This document shows positions 17,648 through 26,945 of a stretch of DNA of 64,000 bases, piece after piece. The stretch covers positions 125,170-189,169 of the forward strand of contig JAUXAG010000001.1 of assembly GCA_030614915.1 (NCBI GenBank), written 5' to 3'. This stretch comes from Actinomycetes bacterium. Its GTDB lineage: Bacteria > Planctomycetota > Phycisphaerae > JAACET01. The stretch's first letter is position 1, and every line of letters begins with the position of its first letter. Made by a program: the position numbers and the translations under genes. The notes beneath the pieces were generated by a model. It ran no database searches. It was not told the origin of the DNA and saw only the letters and a list, made by a program, of their open reading frames with translations.

Positions 17648-19690
17648 TTATCGGTTTGGGTTTGGAAAGCTGCAGATCACGATTGTTCCTCCTCCGGCGG
17701 CTTTGTGAATATCGAGTGAGCCGCCAATTATATCGGCGCGGTGGCCCATAATCTGCAATCCCATCCCTCTGCCCTTAGTTCTGGACGCTTTTGGAAAATC
17801 CAGACCGTCACTTTTTACAGTGAGGGTCGATTCATCCTTGCCGTAAGCCAAGGCCATCTGGATATTCTTTGCTTTGCCGTGTTTGATTGCATTAGTAATG
17901 GCCTCCTGAGTCATGCGATAAAGGTGTGCTGTCACTTCAGTATTCTCCAGCTCAATTGGCCGATCACATTTGAAAGTACAGCGGATGCCGAAGAGCTTCT
18001 GCGTGGCTTCGGCCAGTTCCTCCAGCGACGATACCAAGCCACCAGCGTCCAGATCTACCGGATGAAGGCCTTTGGCTAGATCGCGTGCCTGCTCCATGGC
18101 CTCCTTGACAAGCTTGCTTATTTGGGTAAGGTCGGCTGCTTCATCCGGCGACTTGGCAGCAAGCTTCTGCTCCAAGGCCTTGGTCATAAAGGCAATGCCG
18201 GTAAGCTGCTGGCCGAGGCTGTCGTGAAGTTCGCGTCCAACCCGCTGCTGTTCGCGATCGCTAACATCGAGAATCTCCCTTTCCAGGTGCTTGCGCTCTT
18301 CGATGTTACGCAGTAATTGCTTATTGGCTTGGGTCAATTCTTCCGTACGAGCCCGGACAAGCTCCTCGAGCTGCTCTCGATACTTGATCAAGTCTTCTTC
18401 TGCCCGTTTGCGCTCGGTGATGTCGCGAACAAACACGAAGAATTGTCTGTCTACTATATCAAGATAATTTGCGCTGACCTCAACATCGACAATCCTGCCA
18501 TCCTTGCGCCTATGTTTAGTCTCAAAACGCTCGTAACCACCTTTAATTACTTTTTTGATATGTTCAGTTATTTCTTCATTTGTTTCCGTCACCTCGATAT
18601 CGGATACAAACTTCATAAGCAATTCTTCGCGGGAATAACCTAAAATTTGACAAATTGAATCGTTGACGTCAACGAAGCGACCATTGGTGTCGGAAATCCA
18701 AAAACCATCGAGTGCTGTTTGTATGATTGTTGCATATTCCTTCTCTTTACGCTTGCGCTCGGTGATGTCCCGAAAGTACCAAATTCTACCGTCGTAGATA
18801 CCCCGTGAATCTATCAAGGGAGAGGAATACCTATCGAAAACTTTCCCGTCCTTAAATTTTATCTCGTCCCTACTTTTCTCATTTTCGTGAGTGTAAAGAT
18901 ATTCTACTTTTCCAAGGAACTTATTAGGTTCTTCTAATTGTCCCAGTACATATTGGAGCATTGTTTTATCGTCTCTTGTATCTAACATTTGCTGAGGTAT
19001 ACTCCACATTTCTCCAAACCTCTTATTCAACAGAATAGATTTTCCCTCCCGGTCCACAACCAGAATTCCATCAATCGACGTCTCAGACTGCGCTTCTAAG
19101 ATAGTGGTCTTAAACAAAAGGGCTCTCTCTGTTTGTTTGTACTCGGTGATATCGATGGCATAGTGGAGATATGTCTGCTCATCGAGTGGAATCCAATGCG
19201 TATCCCATATCTTACCCCAGGCATCGAGTTCAGGATTTCTGGCTGGCTCTTGGCTTCTTAATGCTTTATCTGCAAGACAAAAATAACAACAAGTACCTCC
19301 AGGTGGAGCCTTTTTGTGTTCATCGATATATTTCTTATCTTCTTCAGGGATGAAATCGCTCTTTGCGAAATCCCGCCAGCAATAGCCCCCAACCTTGGCT
19401 CCGGCATCTCGTGCAAGACGGTTGGCAGCCAAAACAGTTCTGTCCTTACGAATGAGCATTGCCAGATGGGGCAAGCTGTCCAACAGGAGTTCGTTCAGGC
19501 GATGCTTCTCCGCCAGAACCTTCTGGGCCGTCTTTCGCTTAGTGACGTTTCTATCGGCACCTTTGCTCATGTTGGCCAGGCTTGAGCGAATTCCGATATT
19601 AGCCAGTTCCGTCTTTTTTGGGCCAGGCGACACCTTCCTTTTAGCGGTCAGGCCCTGTTTGATGGACTTTTTACTTTTCTTTATGGCCAT
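17648..19690 (-). CDS. Multi-PAS sensor histidine kinase (HisKA_3 type)
   Basis: The 680-residue kinase has a Lys/Arg-rich N-terminus, three PAS-like domains (about 65-185, 195-310, 320-430), a coiled-coil linker, and a C-terminal HisKA_3 dimerisation helix with phosphoacceptor His489 in RELHDSLGQQLTGIAF. The ATPase domain carries an N-box NAIKHG and a G-box GRGMGLQIMGHRA. No transmembrane segment is visible, so it is probably a cytoplasmic sensor. The first PAS holds an unusual cysteine group, Cys104 plus Cys134, Cys135 and Cys138 (CCYFC), which could bind iron, zinc or haem; that is inference. It partners the response regulator that follows. Confidence 0.93.
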   Translation of the reverse strand: MAIKKSKKSIKQGLTAKRKVSPGPKKTELANIGIRSSLANMSKGADRNVTKRKTAQKVLAEKHRLNELLLDSLPHLAMLIRKDRTVLAANRLARDAGAKVGGYCWRDFAKSDFIPEEDKKYIDEHKKAPPGGTCCYFCLADKALRSQEPARNPELDAWGKIWDTHWIPLDEQTYLHYAIDITEYKQTERALLFKTTILEAQSETSIDGILVVDREGKSILLNKRFGEMWSIPQQMLDTRDDKTMLQYVLGQLEEPNKFLGKVEYLYTHENEKSRDEIKFKDGKVFDRYSSPLIDSRGIYDGRIWYFRDITERKRKEKEYATIIQTALDGFWISDTNGRFVDVNDSICQILGYSREELLMKFVSDIEVTETNEEITEHIKKVIKGGYERFETKHRRKDGRIVDVEVSANYLDIVDRQFFVFVRDITERKRAEEDLIKYREQLEELVRARTEELTQANKQLLRNIEERKHLEREILDVSDREQQRVGRELHDSLGQQLTGIAFMTKALEQKLAAKSPDEAADLTQISKLVKEAMEQARDLAKGLHPVDLDAGGLVSSLEELAEATQKLFGIRCTFKCDRPIELENTEVTAHLYRMTQEAITNAIKHGKAKNIQMALAYGKDESTLTVKSDGLDFPKASRTKGRGMGLQIMGHRADIIGGSLDIHKAAGGGTIVICSFPNPNR

Positions 19691-19817
19691 TATTAGATCT
19701 CCCCGCCGGTCCTAATATGAAAAGCAGCAATATGTTATCTCGCTGATGTGCCCCAGAGATTGTACTACTTGGGAAGTTAGGATTCCATGCCTATTTGCGG
19801 TGAGCAAAGCAGGGCAG

Positions 19818-20600
19818 TTATTGTTCATCTTTTAGTTCCGTAATTGAGGGCTCCGGGCCACAAATCGGACATTGCGGATTTCGATTGACCCTGACCTGCC
19901 GGAACTGCATCTGCAAAGCATCGTAGATTAATAGCCGATCGGTCAAGAGCTTCCCAATCCCCATTAGAAACTTCAGGGCCTCGGTAGCCTGCAGGCATCC
20001 TATAACCCCGGGCAACGTCCCCAGGACCCCCGCCTGGGCGCAGGAAGGCACGGCTCCAACAGGCGGCGGCGAGGCAAGCACACATCGGTAACACGCCGTT
20101 CCCCCCGGCAGCACCGTGATTATTTGACCGTCAAAGCCCAACACACTGGCGTGCGAAAACGGCACCTTCTCGAAGTAGCAGGCATCATTGATCAAAAACT
20201 TCGACGGAAAATTGTCCGTTGCATCGAGGACGAAGTCATAGTCCTTGATAATCTCTGCGATGTTTGACGCCGTCACCTTGGCTAAATACGTCCTAACCTT
20301 CACCTCTGGGTTGATCGCTTTGATTTTCCGCTGGGCCGAGGCTATCTTTTCCTTGCCCACATCCTCGCTGAAATGGATTATTTGCCTTTGCAAATTCGCC
20401 AGCTCAACTCTGTCGGTATCGATGATACCAATGGTTCCGACCCCCGCGGCCGCCAGATATAAAGCAGCCGGGCTGCCCAGACCCCCAGTCCCCACAATCA
20501 AGACCCTTGAGGCCAGAAGTTTCTCTTGCCCTGCCGCCCCTACTTCCTTGAGAATCATCTGTCGACTGTAGCGCTCGATCTGCTGCTCAGTTAGATTCAC
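19818..20600 (-). CDS. moeB: MoeB/ThiF-type adenylyltransferase
   Basis: This E1-like enzyme adenylates the C-terminal glycine of a ubiquitin-fold sulfur carrier (MoaD or ThiS). Features are the YSRQMILKEVGAAGQEKL start, the nucleotide loop IVGTGGLGSPAALYLAAAGVG, LQRQIIH, DATDNFPSKFLIND, the region with the candidate Cys in VPSCAQAGVLG, and the zinc pairs CYRC and CPIC. At 260 residues it matches the short MoeB form without a rhodanese domain. MoeB versus ThiF or HesA cannot be settled by eye, and no molybdopterin or thiamine gene is adjacent. Confidence 0.85.
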   Translation of the reverse strand: MNLTEQQIERYSRQMILKEVGAAGQEKLLASRVLIVGTGGLGSPAALYLAAAGVGTIGIIDTDRVELANLQRQIIHFSEDVGKEKIASAQRKIKAINPEVKVRTYLAKVTASNIAEIIKDYDFVLDATDNFPSKFLINDACYFEKVPFSHASVLGFDGQIITVLPGGTACYRCVLASPPPVGAVPSCAQAGVLGTLPGVIGCLQATEALKFLMGIGKLLTDRLLIYDALQMQFRQVRVNRNPQCPICGPEPSITELKDEQ

Positions 20601-21262
20601 AACCAGCTCCCATTAAATACACCAAGGCCAGCTGCTTGCCTTGGCTCAACACCGTCGTCGCCTGACCTTTCGCCCCGCCAGCAGTCCCGACACGGCAAGG
20701 CCGTCTGGCGTCTGTGCTTCTTTGCCGTTGATTACCGACCTCACCATTCTATCCCCCTCTTCCAGGCCCTGTCGATAGCCTGGGCGAGAAGACCTCCTGT
20801 TTATCTGTCCAGGTCTTTTGTGATACCCTTGCAAAAAGGTGATGGACCCCGCCGCCAGAATAGGTCTAAGTTTAGATGACAGAATATCATACGGAGTTTT
20901 TTTGCCTGAAGTCTTTGGCCTTTTTCGCAAAGGAGATGTCGATGACTCGCATTTAGCAAGACATCACGGAGACGATTGGCGAGCCGCCCTCGAATCCTTC
21001 GGCCCTTAGGGCACTCTAACAACACCTGACGCGGCCAGATACGCTTGGCTGTATGCGGCTACATGGGATCCAGAAAATAGGCTCACACACGCAACTGGGG
21101 TTGTTGTCTACATGGGAGAGAATTCCGAATGCAAGAGTCGCAGAAAAGTAGTTACTCTTGAGTTCATATCGGTTAGACTTTTCAATTACCGTGGTTGATG
21201 GAACCGATAAGAGAGGCTTGGGTATAGCATTTCGGCCAATAAGGTAGGAGAGTTTCTTTGCC
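20601..21262. other. Intergenic region with an orphan repeat end
   Basis: About 660 bases between moeB and the RND exporter show no credible gene. It contains the solitary terminal sequence related to the element at 12321-12590 and, near 21245-21255, the ribosome site (AGGTAGGAGAG) of the following gene. Confidence 0.45.
21009..21036. repeat. Solo terminal sequence of the MITE-like family
   Basis: The 28 bases beginning GGGCACTCTAACAACACC match the left end of the 12321-12590 element at 26 positions. The opposite terminus is not found within the next kilobase, so this is a truncated copy. Confidence 0.6.
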
Positions 21263-23737
21263 ATGAAAAACGGTGATCTGAGCCGCAAGAGCGTTACTGC
21301 CGGCATTGGGAGATTAATCAGTCGCCATCCTGGGAAGCTAGTGGTTTTGTTTTTGGCAATCACTGTATTGATGGCCCTTCCTCTGAAGAATATTAACACC
21401 TCTACAAGGATATCCGACTATTTGCCGGGTTGTGAGTATCTGGACACAGACGACAAACTGCGCGAGCAGTTTAATGCCAGCAAATCCGTGATAAGCGTTC
21501 TGACAGCGGACTCGGGCAACATAATGACCCGGCAGGGCCTGATCGTCTTGCGAGAAATAGAGCAGGCCATATTAGCCTCCGAGGAAGTGAGTGAGTATCT
21601 AATAAGCTATGACAGGGCCGTGGAGACGATGGGGGGCACATTGGAGCGGGCAATTATCAAGAAATCCAGGGGGAGATACACGCTAGACAACCTTCCAGAA
21701 AAGTATATGAAGAATGCTATTACCAAGGTCCTGGCCCTTGAGAGCTCCGCAAGCCTGGTTTCGAAGGGGCAAAGCGATCAGAGGGATTCGGCGGTCATAG
21801 TCGTTCACTTCAACCACAACAAAATAGAAAGGGACAACGAGGACGCCGAACTGGCTTTGCTGAAAGTAATGCAGAACAAAGTTCCGGACGGCTATAGCTT
21901 AACCTCATTGGCGGCTAAGAACTACCATTTGGAGCAGGATGCCAAAGAGGGTATCCGCACGACCTTGCCCATATCGCTGACTCTGCTGCTGTTGGTGCTA
22001 ATGATAACTCTGAGGAATCTCATAGATTTTGTTGCCTCTGTCGTCGGGCTGGCCGTAACCATGATAATTTCCTTTGGGGCCTTTTGCCTTCTTGGGCTTA
22101 GATTCAGTCAGATGACGTTCTTTGCCCCCATTGTTATTATGGTTCTGGCCATCGACTATGCCATACACCTGCTTCTTCGGCATAGAGAATACAGAAGAAA
22201 AGGCCTGGAAGTTTCCCAGGCTATGTCCCAGGGGATAAAGTTCACGGGTGTATCGGTATTATTTTCTGCCTTGACCACAATGTTCGGATTCGGGTCGAAC
22301 GCCCTGTCGAAGATACCGGCGGTGGCATCGTTCGGGCTGTTTCTGGCCTTGGGAATAGGTGTGTCCTTTCTGGTGATGACATTTTTCGTCCCCTCGCTTA
22401 GGCTTTTATGTTCTTATTTTACGGCATTGCTGGCGGGCAAGAGCGGCCAAGGACAATCCTCGAGCAGATTGATCGCAAACAAATCAGGATTAGAAGCAGA
22501 TAACCGAGAGCCGTCCAGTCATGGCTGGGTCAAGTTTGTTTTATATCCGCTTTTTTTGGGCATTGTGGGGGTAGCATTGGTCCTTTCCGGGAAGGGATTG
22601 TTGCTAGCCAGACACATAAAGAGAGACATGAGTGCCGAGCAGATATATGCCAAGGACTCGCCGGTGTTGCAGACCCTGGATGCCCTTCATGAAAAATTCC
22701 CGAGCATTGGGCTACATAGAGCCTATATCCTGATCGAAGCGGACATATACGAACCGGAGGTGCTGGCTGCTGTGGATAAGTCGATTGCGAACATGGCCGA
22801 TGATGAACATGTGGCCAAGATAGGTGAAGCAGCAAAAGTCCGCTCGATAATTCCTTACCTGAAGGAAATAGTCAAGCCAGACAAGAAGCGTCGCCCCAGA
22901 GGTCGCAGGGTTCGCATCAAAGTCAGGGACGCCAACGGCGACCGCCTGCCGGACACGAAGGAAGGGTTGGCCAAGGTTCTCGACGAGTTGTACACAAATG
23001 GGATAGACAAGCTGGTAAGTGCAGGGAGTGTAAAGTCGCTACTGAGCAGGAACGGCGCCAATAGAGCATACGATATGATCCTGCTTATAGTTGACACACG
23101 TAGTACGCAGGGAACGGGTGCGGGAGAATTGCGGGCAGAGTTCCGGGATAATTTTGAACTATTACGAGCTATAGATGGAGTCAGGATCAGTTACGCCGGC
23201 TTTATCTTCGAGCGCCACGCAATCATAACAGAGATGACCAACGGGATGATCAAATCTACCTTTGTTTCTATATTGTTGTGCACTGTTATTGTGATTCTAC
23301 TATTTCGTTCCCTGCGGCTCGGCCTGATAGCAGCTATACCGATTATCCTGATAGCGGGGTGGATATTGGGGATTATGTATGTGCTTGGCTTTACCCTCAA
23401 TGTAATAACGGCTACGGTTACGGCCATGAGCATTGGGGTCGGTATAGACTATTCGATCCACCTGGTGGAAAGGTATCGCCAGGAGAGAGAGACAGGAAAG
23501 GCAATAGGCAAGGCCATGAGCAAGTGCATTCGCACCACCGGGCCTTCGCTGCTAGGCGCTGGGATAACGACATTCTCCGGATTTTTTGTCATGAGCTACA
23601 GCCAAATCAATATGATCCGGTCCTTTGGGATTCTGGCATCGCTGGTGATAGTATTGGCTCTGGCGGGCTCGCTAATAGTGCTGCCAGTGATGCTGATGAG
23701 CTCAGAAAAAGCGGCAGAATGGCTGAAAAGAAAGTAG
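21263..23737 (+). CDS. RND superfamily exporter (MMPL type)
   Basis: The 824-residue inner-membrane protein has the duplicated architecture of MMPL-type RND permeases: an N-terminal helix (LVVLFLAITVLMAL), a periplasmic domain, five clustered helices, then the same again. The two helix-4-like segments match each other (IVIMVLAIDYAIHLLLRHRE and the second-half counterpart GVGIDYSIHLVERYRQ), with GAGITTFSGFFVMSYSQ in the second half. Such proteins move lipids, hopanoids or other hydrophobic molecules using the proton gradient. There is no adjacent adaptor or outer-membrane factor. Its substrate is unknown. The start ATG has a good AGGAGAG site. Confidence 0.92.
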   Translation: MKNGDLSRKSVTAGIGRLISRHPGKLVVLFLAITVLMALPLKNINTSTRISDYLPGCEYLDTDDKLREQFNASKSVISVLTADSGNIMTRQGLIVLREIEQAILASEEVSEYLISYDRAVETMGGTLERAIIKKSRGRYTLDNLPEKYMKNAITKVLALESSASLVSKGQSDQRDSAVIVVHFNHNKIERDNEDAELALLKVMQNKVPDGYSLTSLAAKNYHLEQDAKEGIRTTLPISLTLLLLVLMITLRNLIDFVASVVGLAVTMIISFGAFCLLGLRFSQMTFFAPIVIMVLAIDYAIHLLLRHREYRRKGLEVSQAMSQGIKFTGVSVLFSALTTMFGFGSNALSKIPAVASFGLFLALGIGVSFLVMTFFVPSLRLLCSYFTALLAGKSGQGQSSSRLIANKSGLEADNREPSSHGWVKFVLYPLFLGIVGVALVLSGKGLLLARHIKRDMSAEQIYAKDSPVLQTLDALHEKFPSIGLHRAYILIEADIYEPEVLAAVDKSIANMADDEHVAKIGEAAKVRSIIPYLKEIVKPDKKRRPRGRRVRIKVRDANGDRLPDTKEGLAKVLDELYTNGIDKLVSAGSVKSLLSRNGANRAYDMILLIVDTRSTQGTGAGELRAEFRDNFELLRAIDGVRISYAGFIFERHAIITEMTNGMIKSTFVSILLCTVIVILLFRSLRLGLIAAIPIILIAGWILGIMYVLGFTLNVITATVTAMSIGVGIDYSIHLVERYRQERETGKAIGKAMSKCIRTTGPSLLGAGITTFSGFFVMSYSQINMIRSFGILASLVIVLALAGSLIVLPVMLMSSEKAAEWLKRK

Positions 23738-24189
23738 CCTGATCAGCGACGATTAGAATTACCGGTCGGAAAGGACGGCAATAGAGTGTCTGGAATCAAG
23801 TTAGGAAATTTCAGCTGGTCACAGATGAACAGGTACGGTTGTTGATAAAGCTGATCAATAAAAAAACAGGATCGCGACGGAGAATTTTAAACGGACTTGC
23901 CCAGCCATTCCAGCTCGCAGCCGCCCTCTAGAGTCTCACTGGGCCCTCGACTCAGCAAGGGCGTTTCCAGTACTTGCCGGCCACCCTATCCGCCAGCAGC
24001 ACTTGGTCTGAATATTCGCAGGATTCGTCCCCGATTCTTCCCAACCCTCAGACGAGGCCCCAGAGCCAGACAAGCAATTTTATATTTTTTTCTCTTGCAA
24101 TATGGCCCAAAGTCTTTATCTATATCTCCTGGGAACTGGTCTAGTGGTTGTTTCAATGTTGTTTATCTTGCAGAAAGGAATCACGAGTT
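23738..24189. other. Leader region of the histone-fold gene
   Basis: About 450 bases with no convincing frame. The last 130 bases are AT-rich with a possible -35 TTGCAA near 24092, but no confident -10 at standard spacing. Confidence 0.4.
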
Positions 24190-24384
24190 ATGGCTAAAAG
24201 AGCAGCGAAGAAGGAAGTCCTGGTTGTAGCCAGCAAGGTCAAGGCTTATATCCGCGGCAAAAAGATGATGTGCTCAGCGGATGCCATCGCCGCCTTGTCC
24301 GACAAGGTCCGTTGCATCATCGATTGCGGCATCGCCCGCACAAAAGCCAACAAGCGAAGCACCGTAAAGCCGCAAGACCTGTAA
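24190..24384 (+). CDS. Bacterial histone-fold protein
   Basis: From the ATG at 24190 (AAAGGA 11 bases upstream) the gene encodes 64 residues. After a basic start (AKRAAKKE) the sequence follows a histone fold: helix 1 LVVASKVKAYIRGKKMMC, loop, long helix 2 SADAIAALSDKVRCIIDCGIARTKANKR, then STVKPQDL, which mirrors the archaeal histone end GRKTVKAEDV. Bacterial single-fold histones with the phrases SKVK, RAKANGRKT and QDL are known from several phyla. The protein is expected to form dimers that coat or bend DNA. Three cysteines are unusual in such a small protein. It is monocistronic, with a hairpin just downstream. A DUF1931-type relative is the alternative name. Confidence 0.85.
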   Translation: MAKRAAKKEVLVVASKVKAYIRGKKMMCSADAIAALSDKVRCIIDCGIARTKANKRSTVKPQDL

Positions 24385-24409
24385 ACCTGCTATCTACACC
24401 TCCAAAGGT

Positions 24410-24452
24410 AGAGCGGACATAACTCACCCTCGGGGTTTGTTATGTCTGCTCT
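24410..24452 (+). terminator. Terminator hairpin after the histone-fold gene
   Basis: AGAGCGGACATAAC pairs with GTTATGTCTGCTCT over 14 positions with one mismatch, 25 bases after the stop. The T-run that follows is weak. It ends the monocistronic unit. Confidence 0.7.
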
Positions 24453-24560
24453 GTCTGCGCCCAAACGCTCGCCGCCATAACAGGCCCGGTCTGGGCGTTT
24501 CTCAATCCGGCCAAGGCCCTTCGACCGCTAAGGCCTGATCACAAATACAAAAAAAGTCAA

Positions 24561-25187
24561 TTAATCTATTGAATTGTTCAGCAATGCTCGGCGAAGTTTG
24601 CCCAGCGGGAACAAACGCCACTGGCCCGCCAGCCCCGACGTGGAGCCCGCCAGGGAGATATTCTCGGCCGGAATTTGGCAGCGCTGCTGAAGGCTCCGCA
24701 GCAAGGCCTCCAATTGTGATAACTGCACACGACCGGGCGGCCCTTGGCCAAAGTCACCTATCAGGCAAACTTTGATTATCGAACCTGCGGAAGTTGCCCG
24801 GCGGCTCAGCCCAGCCCAGCCGGCATTCTCTTGTTGGGTCCACTGCTGGCTGACTTGAATCCTCCCATCCGCCCCCCCGCGCCCATTGGTAATCACGAAG
24901 TGGTAAGCTAAGGCCCCCAGAGCTTTTTGTCTGCAAGACTCCGCCAGGCTCTGGGCATTGCCACTTGGGGTCCCGGATTGATGTATCTCTATGTATTGCC
25001 AGCGTGAGCCGTCCACCGGCACTCGGGTCTCGAATACCTGTCCAATGGGGTTGAACGCCGCCGCCAGACTGAAAGCCGTTACATCCATCAGAGGCGCCGG
25101 CTGTAAGAGTCTCAGGATAATCGCCCCCGCGGTCACCGACAGCACCAAAAAGCCCAGAACCTTGGTCATCCTTTCCCGTGACGACAT
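24561..25187 (-). CDS. PGRP/amidase_2-like protein lacking a zinc ligand
   Basis: A 208-residue protein with an N-terminal membrane anchor or signal (VLGFLVLSVTAGAIILRLL) and an N-acetylmuramoyl-L-alanine amidase/PGRP fold: WQYIEIHQSGTPSGNA with His69, ALAYHFVITNGRG with His95, and the strand VCLIGDFGQGP. In active members a third ligand appears near the end as GHRDV...CPG. Here that stretch reads AGSTSGLAGQWRLFP, with neither His nor Cys. So it may bind peptidoglycan without cleaving it, or use another ligand. The context offers no partner. Confidence 0.75.
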   Translation of the reverse strand: MSSRERMTKVLGFLVLSVTAGAIILRLLQPAPLMDVTAFSLAAAFNPIGQVFETRVPVDGSRWQYIEIHQSGTPSGNAQSLAESCRQKALGALAYHFVITNGRGGADGRIQVSQQWTQQENAGWAGLSRRATSAGSIIKVCLIGDFGQGPPGRVQLSQLEALLRSLQQRCQIPAENISLAGSTSGLAGQWRLFPLGKLRRALLNNSID

Positions 25188-25716
25188 GAGTCTTCCTTAC
25201 TCCTGCGTTTTGGCAGTGTGGCTTGCGTACTAGACCAGCCCGTCAGAGCCCGCCTTGCGATATGTTGCTTTGCTTCTAGCAAAGGTATCGGGCCCCGTCA
25301 AGAATTTACTACACAAAAACTGCAAAAAAAATCTCCTCGACTCACAAGTCCAAGCGGTCCGGTTATAGATCACGGCCCATTCGCCCCCCAGGACCTAGCC
25401 TGGGGGCTTTCAAGGGTAACAAACCCCCGGTAACGCGTAGCGGTCCTTCCCGTAGGGACCTGTGGTCAGAAACCCGGGGAAGCAAAGAAACCCCCGGTAA
25501 AACCGGGGGCTAAATATAAGATGGATCCCTGCCTGCGCAGGGATGACAGCAAGGATAACGCGTAGCGTCCTTCCCGTAGGGACCTTGCGTAGCATCACCA
25601 CGTGAGTGGTCGGAAACCTTAATGCACCCGCCACTATCTCAGCTCTTGCACATCAAGGGCTGAAACGGTAAAAAGCATTACTGCAGCCGATTGCCTCACT
25701 ACTCAAAGGGCCCCGT
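25188..25716. repeat. Cluster of dispersed hairpins
   Basis: More than 500 bases without a gene hold at least five palindromes: CCCCCCAGG/CCTGGGGGC (25385-25412), ACCCCCGG/CCGGGGGCTAAATA (25490-25516), ATCCCTGC/GCAGGGATGAC (25525-25546) and two units of CGCGTAGCGTCCTTCCCGTAGGGACC (about 25434 and 25557). Members of the same families occur at 16 kb, 31 kb and 59.6 kb, so this is a sink for small repeats upstream of the prepilin peptidase gene. Confidence 0.65.
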
Positions 25717-26913
25717 ATGCCCGTGCTCTTGTGTCTATTTGTCTTCCTGATCGGCTCCTGTGTGGGCAGTTTCCTGAACGTCCTCATTTACAGGCTGCCC
25801 CGACACATATCCATCGTAAGCCCCCGCTCCCATTGCCCTGGATGCAGTCATCCCATCGGGTGGTACGACAATATCCCCCTGCTCAGCTGGTTTCTGCTGG
25901 GCCGAGCCTGTCGACACTGCGGCCAGCCCATCCGGGCCACTTATCTACTGGTCGAGCTGGCCTGTGCCCTTGGATTCACCTTGATTTTCATCGCCTACAT
26001 GCTCCTCGGCCTGCGGGAAGGTATGCCCCTTTTGGCCGCCGGCCCTCAATCAGCCGATTGGGCGATCCTGGCCCTGCACCTCTGGTTCATATCAGCTCTG
26101 CTGGCAGCCTCGATTATCGATTTTCAATGCAGGGTTATCCCCCTGTCCATAACCAGCCTGACCGTTGGCGTTGCCGTCCTCGTCCATGCATTGTTTCCTC
26201 AGCCCATGCTCTGGCGGATATCCGCCCCCACAGCAGGCCTGACCGTCGGCGGATGTCTGGGCTTGATTATCTCCGCCGTGCTTTTGCGGCTGGGTATATT
26301 CCGCCCGACTTTTGGCCCAGAGCTTGAAAAGGGATTCGTCCGTCGCTCACGCCGAAGATCTCGCAAGCACGCCTCCCACACCGCCGGGCCTGGCGAGCCT
26401 GATCGCTCGGCCACGGTAAGTGCCCGAAGAGAAATGCCCCACGAAATACTGTACCTTAGCCCACCTGCTGCCCTAGCTATTGTAGGTTGGCTCCTTACTT
26501 CTGGCGATACACCCTTGGCTGCCGCATGGCAGAGGATTTTTGTCAATGCTCATCTGAACTCCTTGGCCGCGGCCCTTTTCGGATTCCTCATCGGGGGCGC
26601 AATCGTCTGGCTGATCAGGATTCTGGGCACTCTGGCCTTTGGCCGAGAGGCCATGGGCCTTGGCGATGTCCACCTCATGGCTGCCGGGGGTGCGGTCCTC
26701 GGCTGGCTTGGACCGCTACTGGCCTTTTTCATCGCTCCCTTCTTCGGTCTGCTGGCCGTCGTCTTCTCCGCTGCCCGTCAACGAGCCGGTGAACTTCCCT
26801 ACGGACCCTGGTTGTCATTGGGACTCTTGACTGTTATCCTCTTTCAGGACAAGATATGGGCCTACATTGGTCCGGGCCTGGAAATCCTCTGGGACCTGCT
26901 GGGGCCTGGTTGA
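25717..26913 (+). CDS. Prepilin peptidase (A24 family) with long cytoplasmic insert
   Basis: This integral membrane aspartic protease cleaves and methylates type IV pilins or type II secretion pseudopilins. The N-terminal cytoplasmic domain has the two zinc pairs Cys40/Cys43 and Cys65/Cys68. The two catalytic Asp motifs are present as IIDFQCRVIPL and GLGDVHLMAAGGAVLGW. At 398 residues it is longer than the usual 250-280. The extra length is an Arg/Ser-rich loop (around 210-245, RRSRRRSRKH) between membrane segments. No pilus genes are adjacent. LapA-like and OmpA-like genes follow in the same direction. Confidence 0.92.
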   Translation: MPVLLCLFVFLIGSCVGSFLNVLIYRLPRHISIVSPRSHCPGCSHPIGWYDNIPLLSWFLLGRACRHCGQPIRATYLLVELACALGFTLIFIAYMLLGLREGMPLLAAGPQSADWAILALHLWFISALLAASIIDFQCRVIPLSITSLTVGVAVLVHALFPQPMLWRISAPTAGLTVGGCLGLIISAVLLRLGIFRPTFGPELEKGFVRRSRRRSRKHASHTAGPGEPDRSATVSARREMPHEILYLSPPAALAIVGWLLTSGDTPLAAAWQRIFVNAHLNSLAAALFGFLIGGAIVWLIRILGTLAFGREAMGLGDVHLMAAGGAVLGWLGPLLAFFIAPFFGLLAVVFSAARQRAGELPYGPWLSLGLLTVILFQDKIWAYIGPGLEILWDLLGPG

Positions 26914-26945
26914 GTCCCTTCTGAATTCAACGCGGAGAACAAGAT

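Noticed and set aside
20646-21025. Two short minus-strand frames between moeB and the RND gene
   Set aside because: Basic, low-complexity translations, overlapping the repeat end, no start signals and no family.
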